Part shown: in pieces, positions 15,983 through 23,918 of the stretch | Numbering within the stretch: the stretch's first letter is position 1 | How the letters are laid out: every line of letters starts with the position of its first letter | IMG/VR virus record: IMGVR_UViG_3300023174_000067 | Location: 62,001 to 126,000 of that record | Origin: a virus | DNA length: 64,000 nucleotides | Strand: one strand, 5' to 3' | The notes under the pieces: generated by a model | The model's input: only the letters and a program-made list of their open reading frames with translations | What the model was told of the DNA's origin: nothing | Databases searched by the model: none | Made by a program: the position numbers and the translations under genes

Positions 15983-18771
15983 ACATATTCTTCCCATCCA
16001 TCTGAAGCTAATTCATACATGTAATCAGGGTTTAAACCTCTTTTATCCCAATACTTTAATTCGTCTTCTGAGATATCTAAAACATCTTCTTGTAATCTAT
16101 CTTGGTCACCTTGTTCAAATGGTAATCCATTAATAAGTTCACATTGTTCTTTAGTATACAATCCTCTATTTTCAGGGTCTAAAACAATTAATGAATTTCT
16201 AACTTCTTCTTTAAAAACAACAAGTAATGGTTCAATACGTTTATTGAAAGTTGCAATTGCTCTAGACACATTATATTCTCCCGTCATATCAGGATTGTTT
16301 TCTAACTCACCAACATCTAACATGTAACAATTAATTTTAACTACAGAATCAATACCATCTTTAGGTAGTGGTTGATTATTTGCAGTGTAGTAATCCACTA
16401 TTTCTTTACTCCACCCACTCTTTAATTTACCGACTTTTTGAACATCACCGTGAGAGGCTTTTGTTCCATTATTAACATAAAAGATTACATCCCCAAGATT
16501 TACATTTAAGTTATGTTTAATTGCTAGTTCCATATGTGCCATCATAGACATTGCACCTCCAGCCTTTGTTTTCTGTGTCGACCTTTTTCTATAGTCTTCC
16601 ATAGAAAGTTTAACCTTAGCTCTTTGAGCAATCTTCTTTAATGGTATTTTTTTATCAAATATTCTTTGTAGGTATTCATAATACCACTCAACAAATCCAC
16701 TACCATTACCTTCTAATAATAATTTAACTCCCTTATCCAAGAACTCCTCTATATACAATGGTAGTTTTTTAGATTTAATAGTATTACCTGTTAGTTTAAC
16801 CTTACCCTTAGCATCCATAACCGCATAGTTCTTACGTGCAAGATTAATACAAGACGGCCAAGTACCATCGGTATCTAACGCCATCTCACCCCTCATAAAT
16901 AAATCATTAAACTCGGCAACGTCAGCATCATCACCCTTATACTCCTTACCCTCTTTAACCTTCCAATTTAGACCTTTACCGATATAACGTCTATTCTCCC
17001 AATCATCAGGTTTGGAGAAGTTTACGCCGTCCGTATCCATCACCAGAGGGGTATATCCACGTTTCATAAAGAACTTAATCATCATACGAAGATATTGTCT
17101 ACCCGTACAAGTAATCTGTTCTCCCATGTACATATCACCCCACGCAAATACCTGTGGTGCGGATAACGCACCGAACATACTGTTAATGAATATCTTAATT
17201 GGTAATTGTTTTCTATCATACGATAATGATTTCTTTGGGTCTTCCTTTTCAAATTGTCCTGCTAAGTTTTTATAAAGAATACGAGTATCACGGAAATACT
17301 TAAGCATTGCTTTCATACCACCCGTAACGTCACACTCTGGAAATACATCATGAACAAGTTGTATTGATGGATATAGTGAACTAAAATCAAGTTTAAGTAC
17401 GTTTCTTGAATACCCTACTCTTAATAGTCTTGATAACCCACCCACAAAATCAGTCTTACCTTGTTTTTCAGGAATAGCTAATTTAAATTTATAAGACCAT
17501 GCCAACATCAACATCTTCCATAGAGTTGCGGTACCCATAGTTGATACTCTTTCATACGTTGTTGGTATCATAGATGCAAGTAGGAAAGAACCTTGATTAA
17601 ACTCTTCATCAACCTTCAATGTTTCTTCCAAATCATCATCAAGATATCTCTCAACGATATTATCTCCCGTTGTTTTTAAATAGACATTTGGAAATTTAAT
17701 ATCTAGGTCATTAAACTCAGGTTTATCTGCTTTCTTATATTTACCATTCTGAATATTTAACCAATACTCCTCTTTCTTAGCATACATAGAACCAATATCT
17801 GTGTGGTCAATGTAAACACGGTCAGGTGCCTCAGCTTGAATATATTGGGTAATATATTTCAAACCCGCCGACTTTATACTTGAATTAATTGCTTGAGCTC
17901 TTCTTACCGCATGGATAATATCAATTGTATTATAACCCCATATTGATACTTGATTAAATTTCTCAACCTCATTAGCGAGTTTTAACATACTCTCTGATTG
18001 TGAGATAGTTTTAGTAGGATTTAACGACCTACAAATTTTCTTAATATCTAAATTCAAGGACTTACATCTTTCAAATATCCAATACCAATCGAAGTTTGCC
18101 GAATTATAACCACCAATAATTGTTGGTTTTATTTCATCAATAACATTGAAGAACTCTATTAAACCATTTCTTTCTTGTTCTTCGGTTGCACACTCAATCA
18201 CTCTCTGATAACCTTTATTGGTTTTCATACCTATCATGAATATACGACCATCCTTTGGTTCTAGTGCGGTTGTCTCCAAGTCAAATACGAAACGAGTAAT
18301 ATCGTTATATTCTTCGTAACCTTTAAATAATCTTTTTTCTTTTGAAATTAAATATTGTTCTACAGGAGGTAGAATAAGTATCTTGTCTTTAGCTCTATCG
18401 GACCATGGGTCTAATCCACCATCTCTGAAAAATTGTATTAGCGTACGATAACCTTTTAAAGACTTAACCATAAATTTAAGTCCTCTTTCTAATCTTTCGT
18501 TTCCTTTTGTTTCTAATTTTTCTATGACAATACTATACTTTGTCATAGCTTCCTTCTGTAATGCTTTAGAATCTTGGTAAAAGTTTAAATTACGTAAATC
18601 TCCTACCCATGCAAATGCAATAAATGTATCTCTTTGGATTACTTTACCTGTAGTTGGTATTTCTTTAATCTTGTAAATACAGTCTTTCATGTAATCAAAT
18701 TCTACACAGACTATATGTTCTTCGGGGTCATTCCCTTCTAAGAATGATTTAATTTCTTCTTGACTAATCAT
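15979..18771 (-). CDS. DNA polymerase, family B (T4 gp43-like)
   Basis: This 930-residue protein is close to T4 gp43 (898). The exonuclease domain shows FVFDLETTALEPKDGRIFMI (Exo I) and GGYNSANFDWYWIFERC (Exo II). The polymerase domain shows LDFSSLYPSIQ (motif A), KIFINSMFGALSA (motif B region) and PLVMDTDGVNF (motif C, with the DTD catalytic pair). All catalytic acids are present, so it should be an active replicative polymerase with proofreading. The gene stands alone on the minus strand between the gp13-like block and the fibre block. Its 5' leader holds a short hairpin that could be an autoregulatory site, as gp43 regulates its own mRNA in T4. Confidence 0.95.
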   Translation of the reverse strand: MISQEEIKSFLEGNDPEEHIVCVEFDYMKDCIYKIKEIPTTGKVIQRDTFIAFAWVGDLRNLNFYQDSKALQKEAMTKYSIVIEKLETKGNERLERGLKFMVKSLKGYRTLIQFFRDGGLDPWSDRAKDKILILPPVEQYLISKEKRLFKGYEEYNDITRFVFDLETTALEPKDGRIFMIGMKTNKGYQRVIECATEEQERNGLIEFFNVIDEIKPTIIGGYNSANFDWYWIFERCKSLNLDIKKICRSLNPTKTISQSESMLKLANEVEKFNQVSIWGYNTIDIIHAVRRAQAINSSIKSAGLKYITQYIQAEAPDRVYIDHTDIGSMYAKKEEYWLNIQNGKYKKADKPEFNDLDIKFPNVYLKTTGDNIVERYLDDDLEETLKVDEEFNQGSFLLASMIPTTYERVSTMGTATLWKMLMLAWSYKFKLAIPEKQGKTDFVGGLSRLLRVGYSRNVLKLDFSSLYPSIQLVHDVFPECDVTGGMKAMLKYFRDTRILYKNLAGQFEKEDPKKSLSYDRKQLPIKIFINSMFGALSAPQVFAWGDMYMGEQITCTGRQYLRMMIKFFMKRGYTPLVMDTDGVNFSKPDDWENRRYIGKGLNWKVKEGKEYKGDDADVAEFNDLFMRGEMALDTDGTWPSCINLARKNYAVMDAKGKVKLTGNTIKSKKLPLYIEEFLDKGVKLLLEGNGSGFVEWYYEYLQRIFDKKIPLKKIAQRAKVKLSMEDYRKRSTQKTKAGGAMSMMAHMELAIKHNLNVNLGDVIFYVNNGTKASHGDVQKVGKLKSGWSKEIVDYYTANNQPLPKDGIDSVVKINCYMLDVGELENNPDMTGEYNVSRAIATFNKRIEPLLVVFKEEVRNSLIVLDPENRGLYTKEQCELINGLPFEQGDQDRLQEDVLDISEDELKYWDKRGLNPDYMYELASDGWEEYV

Positions 18772-18801
18772 TATTAATATCTATTTAAGTGGTCTATTTG
18801 C

Positions 18802-18819
18802 TGTCGTACATTGACGACA
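18802..18819 (-). promoter_or_regulatory. hairpin in the DNA polymerase leader
   Basis: On the minus strand TGTCGT and ACGACA form a 6-bp stem with loop CAATGT, about 30-48 nt before the polymerase ATG. It is the one GC-containing stem in an otherwise AT-rich leader. In T4 the polymerase represses its own translation by binding a leader hairpin; that this one does the same is a guess. A TATTTAT (18840-18834) lies further upstream. Confidence 0.35.
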
Positions 18820-18879
18820 TTTACCTTACTTTAATAAATATAAAAACTTAGTATGAGGATGTCAATTTTGTTTTTTATA

Positions 18880-19698
18880 TTAGTTATATACTCTTATTTC
18901 TATTGGTGTGTTATTTAATATACCATCAGTAGTAATTTCGCTAACTGTTGTACATACTTCAATAAAGTCCACTTTTACTGTTGTTTTAATATTATTTGAT
19001 GGACCAAATTCAAAAGAAGTATTAGGTATTGAAACAAAAAGTTTTGATAAATCTAACTCCACATTAGTACCATTAACATTATAATTGGCATAATAAGTAC
19101 CTATACCATCATAATACCAATTTAAAACAAAATTTGTAGTATTTTCTAATACTGTTACTACTGGAGCTCCTGTGTTAAAATCTAAATCAGCATTATGACC
19201 AATACCATCACCCCAGCTATTAGGTGGTTCTGATTTTGTTGCAACAAATACAGTTCCATTATTGTTATTTGGAGCACCGATATTACTAAAATCACCTGTG
19301 TTACCACCATGAATGGTATAAGTAGTACCTTTTGTTACTTGAAGAAGTGTGCCTTCTCCTACATTCTGTGTATTACTTCCCCCACTTTGTGTTAATAAAG
19401 CAGTATACACCTTATATTTAGGTTCATATGCGGTTGTTTGTACCGTATCATCAGGGAATGTCATACCTGTTGGAGAAAAACTCCACGCAGTTCCAACTCC
19501 ATCAGAAAAGTTAATATTAACATCTGTTTCATTAGCCACTACAGCACTTCCTGGAGCAGTTGGCCCACTACTTATAGAAGTGGATATTGGTAAATTTGAA
19601 TACGTAGTTGCGGAAATCGTATCTGAAATAATTGTTGTTGAATTTATTTCAGATATTGTTTGTCCTGATACGTTATTTACAATGTATTTTGTTGCCAT
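18880..19698 (-). CDS. fibre-type virion protein
   Basis: The protein has 272 residues and is rich in Thr, Ser, Asn and Gly with no signal peptide. Near residue 80 it reads MTFPDDTVQTTAY, a segment common in phage tail-fibre and neck-fibre proteins just before the distal domain. The C-terminal half is beta-rich (FVLNWYYDGIGTYYANYNV) and ends TPIEIRVYN. It is the last gene of the minus-strand fibre/glycosylation block. A TATTTAT element lies 15 nt upstream. What it binds cannot be told. Confidence 0.6.
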   Translation of the reverse strand: MATKYIVNNVSGQTISEINSTTIISDTISATTYSNLPISTSISSGPTAPGSAVVANETDVNINFSDGVGTAWSFSPTGMTFPDDTVQTTAYEPKYKVYTALLTQSGGSNTQNVGEGTLLQVTKGTTYTIHGGNTGDFSNIGAPNNNNGTVFVATKSEPPNSWGDGIGHNADLDFNTGAPVVTVLENTTNFVLNWYYDGIGTYYANYNVNGTNVELDLSKLFVSIPNTSFEFGPSNNIKTTVKVDFIEVCTTVSEITTDGILNNTPIEIRVYN

Positions 19699-19713
19699 TT
19701 TTGTTTTTATTTA

Positions 19714-19720
19714 ATAAATA
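19714..19720 (-). promoter_or_regulatory. TATTTAT element before fibre gene
   Basis: AATATTTATTAAATAA on the minus strand, 15 nt before the ATG at 19698. It overlaps the space right before the oxygenase stop at 19723. Confidence 0.38.
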
Positions 19721-19722
19721 TT

Positions 19723-20358
19723 TTATTTTTGAAAGTATTTCTCAATTCTTTTACTTAATCTAACTCTTGGGTCATTTATTGTTCTACCAACATCTTCATA
19801 TTTTAACACAAACCCAAAACTTAAAAAAACTCTTCTTGAATTAAATTCATTTGTCCAATGTTTATATAGAGATGCTTCAAACCCATATAAATCGGATTCT
19901 TGTATTTTAACCGACTCTTTATCCACATAAAAATCATAATCTTCTGACAATACACTGATGTTACATTTATAATTAACATATCCATCTATTGATGCGTCAT
20001 AATGGGGATTTATTTTTCCTCCTTTATTCATATCAACAGCTTGAAGAAAAACATTATCTTTTGGAAAATTAAATTCTTCTGAGATTCTATCTATTATGTT
20101 AAAAATAAAAGAGGGCAAACCCTCTTTTGATACATCAGATATTGATTGGAATTTTGTAATATAATTTGTTAAAGGTGTATTTGAAATATCAAACATACAA
20201 GATTTACCCTTTAATACTTTGGATAATTCTGTGAGATGGTAATTACTATCATCACCCGTATGATTAACAGAATCTAACCAATTTATTATTTGGTTTGCCT
20301 CATCTTGTGTGATGAAATTTTTTTTTATCTTACAAGTTTCCAAATCCGTATTTACCAA
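19723..20358 (-). CDS. 2-oxoglutarate/Fe(II)-dependent oxygenase-like protein
   Basis: The protein has 211 residues. The double-stranded beta-helix signature is visible: INPHYDAS gives His119 and Asp121 (HxD iron ligands), YKHWTNEF gives His167 as the third ligand, and NSRRVFLSFGFV gives an Arg (175 or 176) to hold 2-oxoglutarate. Such enzymes hydroxylate protein or small-molecule substrates. The spacing H...N...RRVxLSF suggests a protein or peptide hydroxylase type, but the subfamily cannot be fixed by eye. It lies among fibre genes and in the same strand block as a GT60-type transferase, so hydroxylation of Pro-rich fibre proteins is an attractive but unproven role. A stable hairpin is embedded in its coding sequence (20107-20128). 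Confidence 0.7.
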   Translation of the reverse strand: MVNTDLETCKIKKNFITQDEANQIINWLDSVNHTGDDSNYHLTELSKVLKGKSCMFDISNTPLTNYITKFQSISDVSKEGLPSFIFNIIDRISEEFNFPKDNVFLQAVDMNKGGKINPHYDASIDGYVNYKCNISVLSEDYDFYVDKESVKIQESDLYGFEASLYKHWTNEFNSRRVFLSFGFVLKYEDVGRTINDPRVRLSKRIEKYFQK

Positions 20359-20596
20359 TTTTCTTTAGATTATGTTTTGTTAAAAATTCACTTGGGTTCA
20401 TAGCTTCAATTATTGTTAATTCGGCAGAATCCATAAGTTGTTTAGCCTTTTCTTCGGTTACTGCCATCACACATAATTTATGCGTCGCAGGTAATTCTCC
20501 AGTTGGTGATAAATCTATTTTTAATATATTATCATTTTTCATTTTTTCTCTTGCTCGAAGAACTTTAGATTCTTCACATAATATACAAATTCTCAT
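20330..20596 (-). CDS. small protein of unknown function upstream of the oxygenase
   Basis: This 88-residue protein overlaps the oxygenase gene by 29 nt in another frame, so the two are likely translationally coupled. It reads MRICILCEESKVLRAREKM, then a two-strand/helix pattern (KLCVMAVTEEKAKQLMDSA) and ends KIGKYGFGNL. The CxxC near the N-terminus (Cys4, Cys7) could bind metal but the pair is incomplete. It may be an accessory or partner of the oxygenase. I do not recognise a family. Confidence 0.6.
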   Translation of the reverse strand: MRICILCEESKVLRAREKMKNDNILKIDLSPTGELPATHKLCVMAVTEEKAKQLMDSAELTIIEAMNPSEFLTKHNLKKIGKYGFGNL

Positions 20597-20614
20597 AATT
20601 GTTATTTTTTAATT

Positions 20615-21691
20615 TTAATCGATTGGTAAACCCGATAAATAATCGCCAGTTATATCATACCATTGGTCATTCCATACATATTTCATAACTTTATCAACAA
20701 CAACATAAGACTCATATTGTGTTGTACCCGTACTAACATCGCTATTAATAAAAATACCACTTAAAAAATATACATCATTTTCTGTATTTGCGGTTGTTGC
20801 AGCTGGTAAATTTGCAATAATATAATCATACGCAGAATCCCTAATAGTTTCTGTGGCAAATATCATTTGTTTATTATAGATTTCTTCAGAAGTACCTGTA
20901 AAACCTGTTAAGGTTGATTTATACGGCCATAAAATATCAGTTAATTTCCAAAAAGAATAATTTTCATTATCAAATGGTGGATTACTTTGACTCGGCGCTT
21001 CAGTTAATACATTCGCAACTTGGTTAATCGCACCCCATACTGCACCACAAGTATTATCTGTTGTGCTATCAGATTTACCTCTTCTTAACATTCTACCTGA
21101 ACGACCATCTTCAGTAACACCAATGTGTGGCATACTTGTCACAAATAAAGTTCCACCAAGTGTTGTTGCTACGTGACTTGCAAAAGCTCCAAAACCAACA
21201 CTACCAACAAATGGATATCCTGCTAAACCACCCGATTGAAATGGTCCTAAAAATGAATTAATACTATTTGGCCAACCACCAATATTTGCTTGTACTTTTG
21301 GTGCATCAACATCATCAGAACAAATACCTTGAGCATAAACAATATCCGTTGATGGTATACCTTCATTTGTAATATACTCCGTTGTATATGTTCCCCACAC
21401 TTCAGATAATACCGCACCTGAGAATGGTTGAGCACCTCCGTCAACGGTAATATTTCTTACAGTTTCAGTATATGCAGTTTGTCCTGTTAATGGCGTTGGG
21501 ACGGTTATTTCATATGTTTTATCATATTCCACGACAGTTAATTCATAAGTACCGTATGGATAATCACTAATATTGTTAAATGGTATTGTTTGTACCCCTA
21601 AATCAATTGTACCTCCTGTTGAGGGTGAAAAAGTCACATCGGCAGTTTTACCCGATAAATTTGTGCTTGTTATTCTAATTCCTTGTATCAT
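20615..21691 (-). CDS. virion-type protein with LCIB-like beta-carbonic anhydrase domain
   Basis: Residues 1-85 form a small beta-rich domain as in neighbouring fibre proteins. Residues about 95-345 resemble the LCIB/C family (limiting-CO2-inducible beta-carbonic anhydrases). The visible matches are GICSDDVD (Cys124, Asp126), GPFQSGGLAGYPFVGSVGFG, AFASHV (His173), SMPHIGVTEDGRSGRMLRRG and NTCGAVWGAI (Cys215). Cys, His and Cys are the expected zinc ligands. The Arg that normally pairs with the Asp after the first Cys is not where I expect it (sequence DAPK), so activity is uncertain. LCIB proteins interconvert CO2 and bicarbonate. A copy in a fibre operon could be enzymatic, a binding fold, or a repurposed scaffold. 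Confidence 0.6.
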   Translation of the reverse strand: MIQGIRITSTNLSGKTADVTFSPSTGGTIDLGVQTIPFNNISDYPYGTYELTVVEYDKTYEITVPTPLTGQTAYTETVRNITVDGGAQPFSGAVLSEVWGTYTTEYITNEGIPSTDIVYAQGICSDDVDAPKVQANIGGWPNSINSFLGPFQSGGLAGYPFVGSVGFGAFASHVATTLGGTLFVTSMPHIGVTEDGRSGRMLRRGKSDSTTDNTCGAVWGAINQVANVLTEAPSQSNPPFDNENYSFWKLTDILWPYKSTLTGFTGTSEEIYNKQMIFATETIRDSAYDYIIANLPAATTANTENDVYFLSGIFINSDVSTGTTQYESYVVVDKVMKYVWNDQWYDITGDYLSGLPID

Positions 21692-21716
21692 TTTTTTTGT
21701 TTTTATTTTTTATTTA

Positions 21717-23864
21717 TTATAATACTAATCCAAAATTTAAATCATTTTCTGGTATCTCTAACGCATTTAAGAAAAAACAAGGTGATTCGGTTAATGTTTC
21801 TATTGTTAGAACATCAGATTCATCATAATATGATAATCTATTATCACCATTTTTATTTTTGAATACATTAACTGTTGTGATATCATATAACATGCCCGTA
21901 CTTAAACAAACACCACTAACCGCTGTATTAACAATGTTCCATTGAAAATAATTATCAATTGTGTTATCTATAAAATTATCAGGGATGGAGTTGTTATAGA
22001 AATATTCACCAATAGTATTGTTATAAAAATTATTACCTATGATATTACCTTGTGGTGATGAACCGCCGTAACCAAAATTTTCACCTATTATATTGTTACT
22101 AAAATTAAAACCGATATTGTTAGAGGAAAAATTTTCACCAATAGTATTGTTATTAAACCCTGCCGTACATAAGTTACTAAACACACCGCCCAAAAAGTCA
22201 TTATCAAAGGTATATGAACCAAATTTATTATTATATGTCCCTCCTGAAAATTGATTACCACCTATAAAAGAACCAATATCATTTAATTCAAATTCACCCA
22301 ACATTAAATTTCCTTTAAATTCATTACCGATTGTGTTATCACGAAAAGAATTTAAAATGGTGTTATTTTCAAAAATATTATTAATTATGTTTCCCCTAAA
22401 ATTATATGTCCCAATAGTTAAATTAGTTCCAATAGTATTATTATAAAAATTGAATCCAATATTATTTTCGTAGAAATATGAATATATTGTATTACCATTA
22501 TACCCATTCCCAATTAAATTACGATAAAATTCGGAATAACTTTCATTGTAATTATATCCATTACCAATATCATTATTATAGAAGTCATCATAAATTTTAT
22601 TGTTATTAAACTGATTTCCTATTTCATTATTTTGAAAATTACCAGAATTCCAAACATTATCCCTAAAGTCATTTCCAATATTGTTTCTGTAAAAAGACCC
22701 CCCAATTAAAATGTTATTGTAAAAATCACTACCAATTCTATTATTGTTGAAATTGGCCGTGATATAATTGTTATTAAAATAATCCCCAATTATATTCCCG
22801 TCAAAATCATCATTTGTTGAGTTGTTATAAAAACTATCACCTATTTGATTACTATCACAATCATCATTAAATGTATTATTATAAGAACCGTTACCGATGG
22901 TGTTATTTATATATTCGCCAGATATAAACACATTATTTGCCAATAAAAAATCACCAACACCCCAATTCAAATATAAATTGGCTTGGTTCCCAACATAGTT
23001 ATTTATTGCAGTTTCATTATCAATAGCATCACCAAATGTTGTGTATTCATAAACTTGGTTTCTTATGTTAGGTTGATAATAACTCATAATACCATCGTCA
23101 GATGCAGAATAATAAAGCGAATCAGTAGTTACACTTAATGTTTCACCTGATATAATCATTAAAGAATCACTCACAACAGATATCACATCAAAAAATGAAG
23201 GATTTGAATTTTGTACTGAAACAACTGACCCGATTGAAAAATCTGAGGTAAATGTTGTTCCTGTGTTACCGTATAATACTCCTGTACTACCTGTTAAACC
23301 ACTTATCCCAACAAGACCACTTAATGGGTTATTTTCGTAATATGAATAACCACGATATCTTTTAAATAAAATAGTTCTGTGGTCATAGTCCGTCCTGTTA
23401 TTTAAATTATCAATTCTTTCAGTAATTCTACCAAATGCAGGTCCTTGTGTTTTTTCAGTCGTACTAAATGTCCAATCATATTTTATTTTATCAAAAGGAA
23501 ATTCAGGTTGGAATGCATCTATAGATATTGTATTTGCAGATGTTGCAAAAACAACAATAGGAGATACAGTATCGGCACTTTTATATATTTCAATATTAAT
23601 TGAATTTTTTTGATTATCATAATCTGGTTGGTCATAACAAGTTCTAAAATCTGTTATGATATAATACGCACCTACATTTAATGTTTCGCCAGTTATATTG
23701 TCTACAAGTTCTGAATATGTTGTCTCTATAACTCCACCACCATTTCCTGTAATGGATGAAAAGTCAATATGATATGAAGCACCGTTTAATTCTACTGGTA
23801 TTAAAGTATCTGGTGTTGGTACTTCCAGATAAGTTAATTGTCCTATGGTTTTTCCTGTTAACAT
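21717..23864 (-). CDS. Asn-ladder beta-solenoid fibre/spike protein
   Basis: Of 715 residues, about 300-640 consist of some thirty imperfect repeats of roughly 10-12 residues with the core NxIGxxFxNN (for example NTIGNGSYNN, NNIGNDFRDN, NTIGEYFYNN). Regular Ile and Phe inside and Asn at fixed turns are typical of a beta-solenoid with Asn ladders. Residues 1-300 form the N-terminal part, beginning MLTGKTIGQLTYLEVPTPDT, with the TDFRTCYDQPDYDN strand near 70. The last ~60 residues may be a cap or trimerisation element. It should be a rod-like fibre or receptor-binding spike. A TATTTAT element is 18 nt upstream. No enzymatic motif was seen. Confidence 0.8.
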   Translation of the reverse strand: MLTGKTIGQLTYLEVPTPDTLIPVELNGASYHIDFSSITGNGGGVIETTYSELVDNITGETLNVGAYYIITDFRTCYDQPDYDNQKNSINIEIYKSADTVSPIVVFATSANTISIDAFQPEFPFDKIKYDWTFSTTEKTQGPAFGRITERIDNLNNRTDYDHRTILFKRYRGYSYYENNPLSGLVGISGLTGSTGVLYGNTGTTFTSDFSIGSVVSVQNSNPSFFDVISVVSDSLMIISGETLSVTTDSLYYSASDDGIMSYYQPNIRNQVYEYTTFGDAIDNETAINNYVGNQANLYLNWGVGDFLLANNVFISGEYINNTIGNGSYNNTFNDDCDSNQIGDSFYNNSTNDDFDGNIIGDYFNNNYITANFNNNRIGSDFYNNILIGGSFYRNNIGNDFRDNVWNSGNFQNNEIGNQFNNNKIYDDFYNNDIGNGYNYNESYSEFYRNLIGNGYNGNTIYSYFYENNIGFNFYNNTIGTNLTIGTYNFRGNIINNIFENNTILNSFRDNTIGNEFKGNLMLGEFELNDIGSFIGGNQFSGGTYNNKFGSYTFDNDFLGGVFSNLCTAGFNNNTIGENFSSNNIGFNFSNNIIGENFGYGGSSPQGNIIGNNFYNNTIGEYFYNNSIPDNFIDNTIDNYFQWNIVNTAVSGVCLSTGMLYDITTVNVFKNKNGDNRLSYYDESDVLTIETLTESPCFFLNALEIPENDLNFGLVL

Positions 23865-23882
23865 CGTTTTTCTATTTTATTT

Positions 23883-23889
23883 ATAAATA
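23883..23889 (-). promoter_or_regulatory. TATTTAT element before solenoid fibre gene
   Basis: GATATTTATAAATAA on the minus strand, 18 nt before the ATG at 23864. Confidence 0.42.
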
Positions 23890-23918
23890 TCTTTTATTGT
23901 TTTATTATTTACTTTTCT

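Noticed and set aside
21900-22970. regular DNA pattern that could pass for a CRISPR-like array
   Set aside because: The periodicity follows the repeated NxIGxxFxNN codons; units are not separated by unique spacers.
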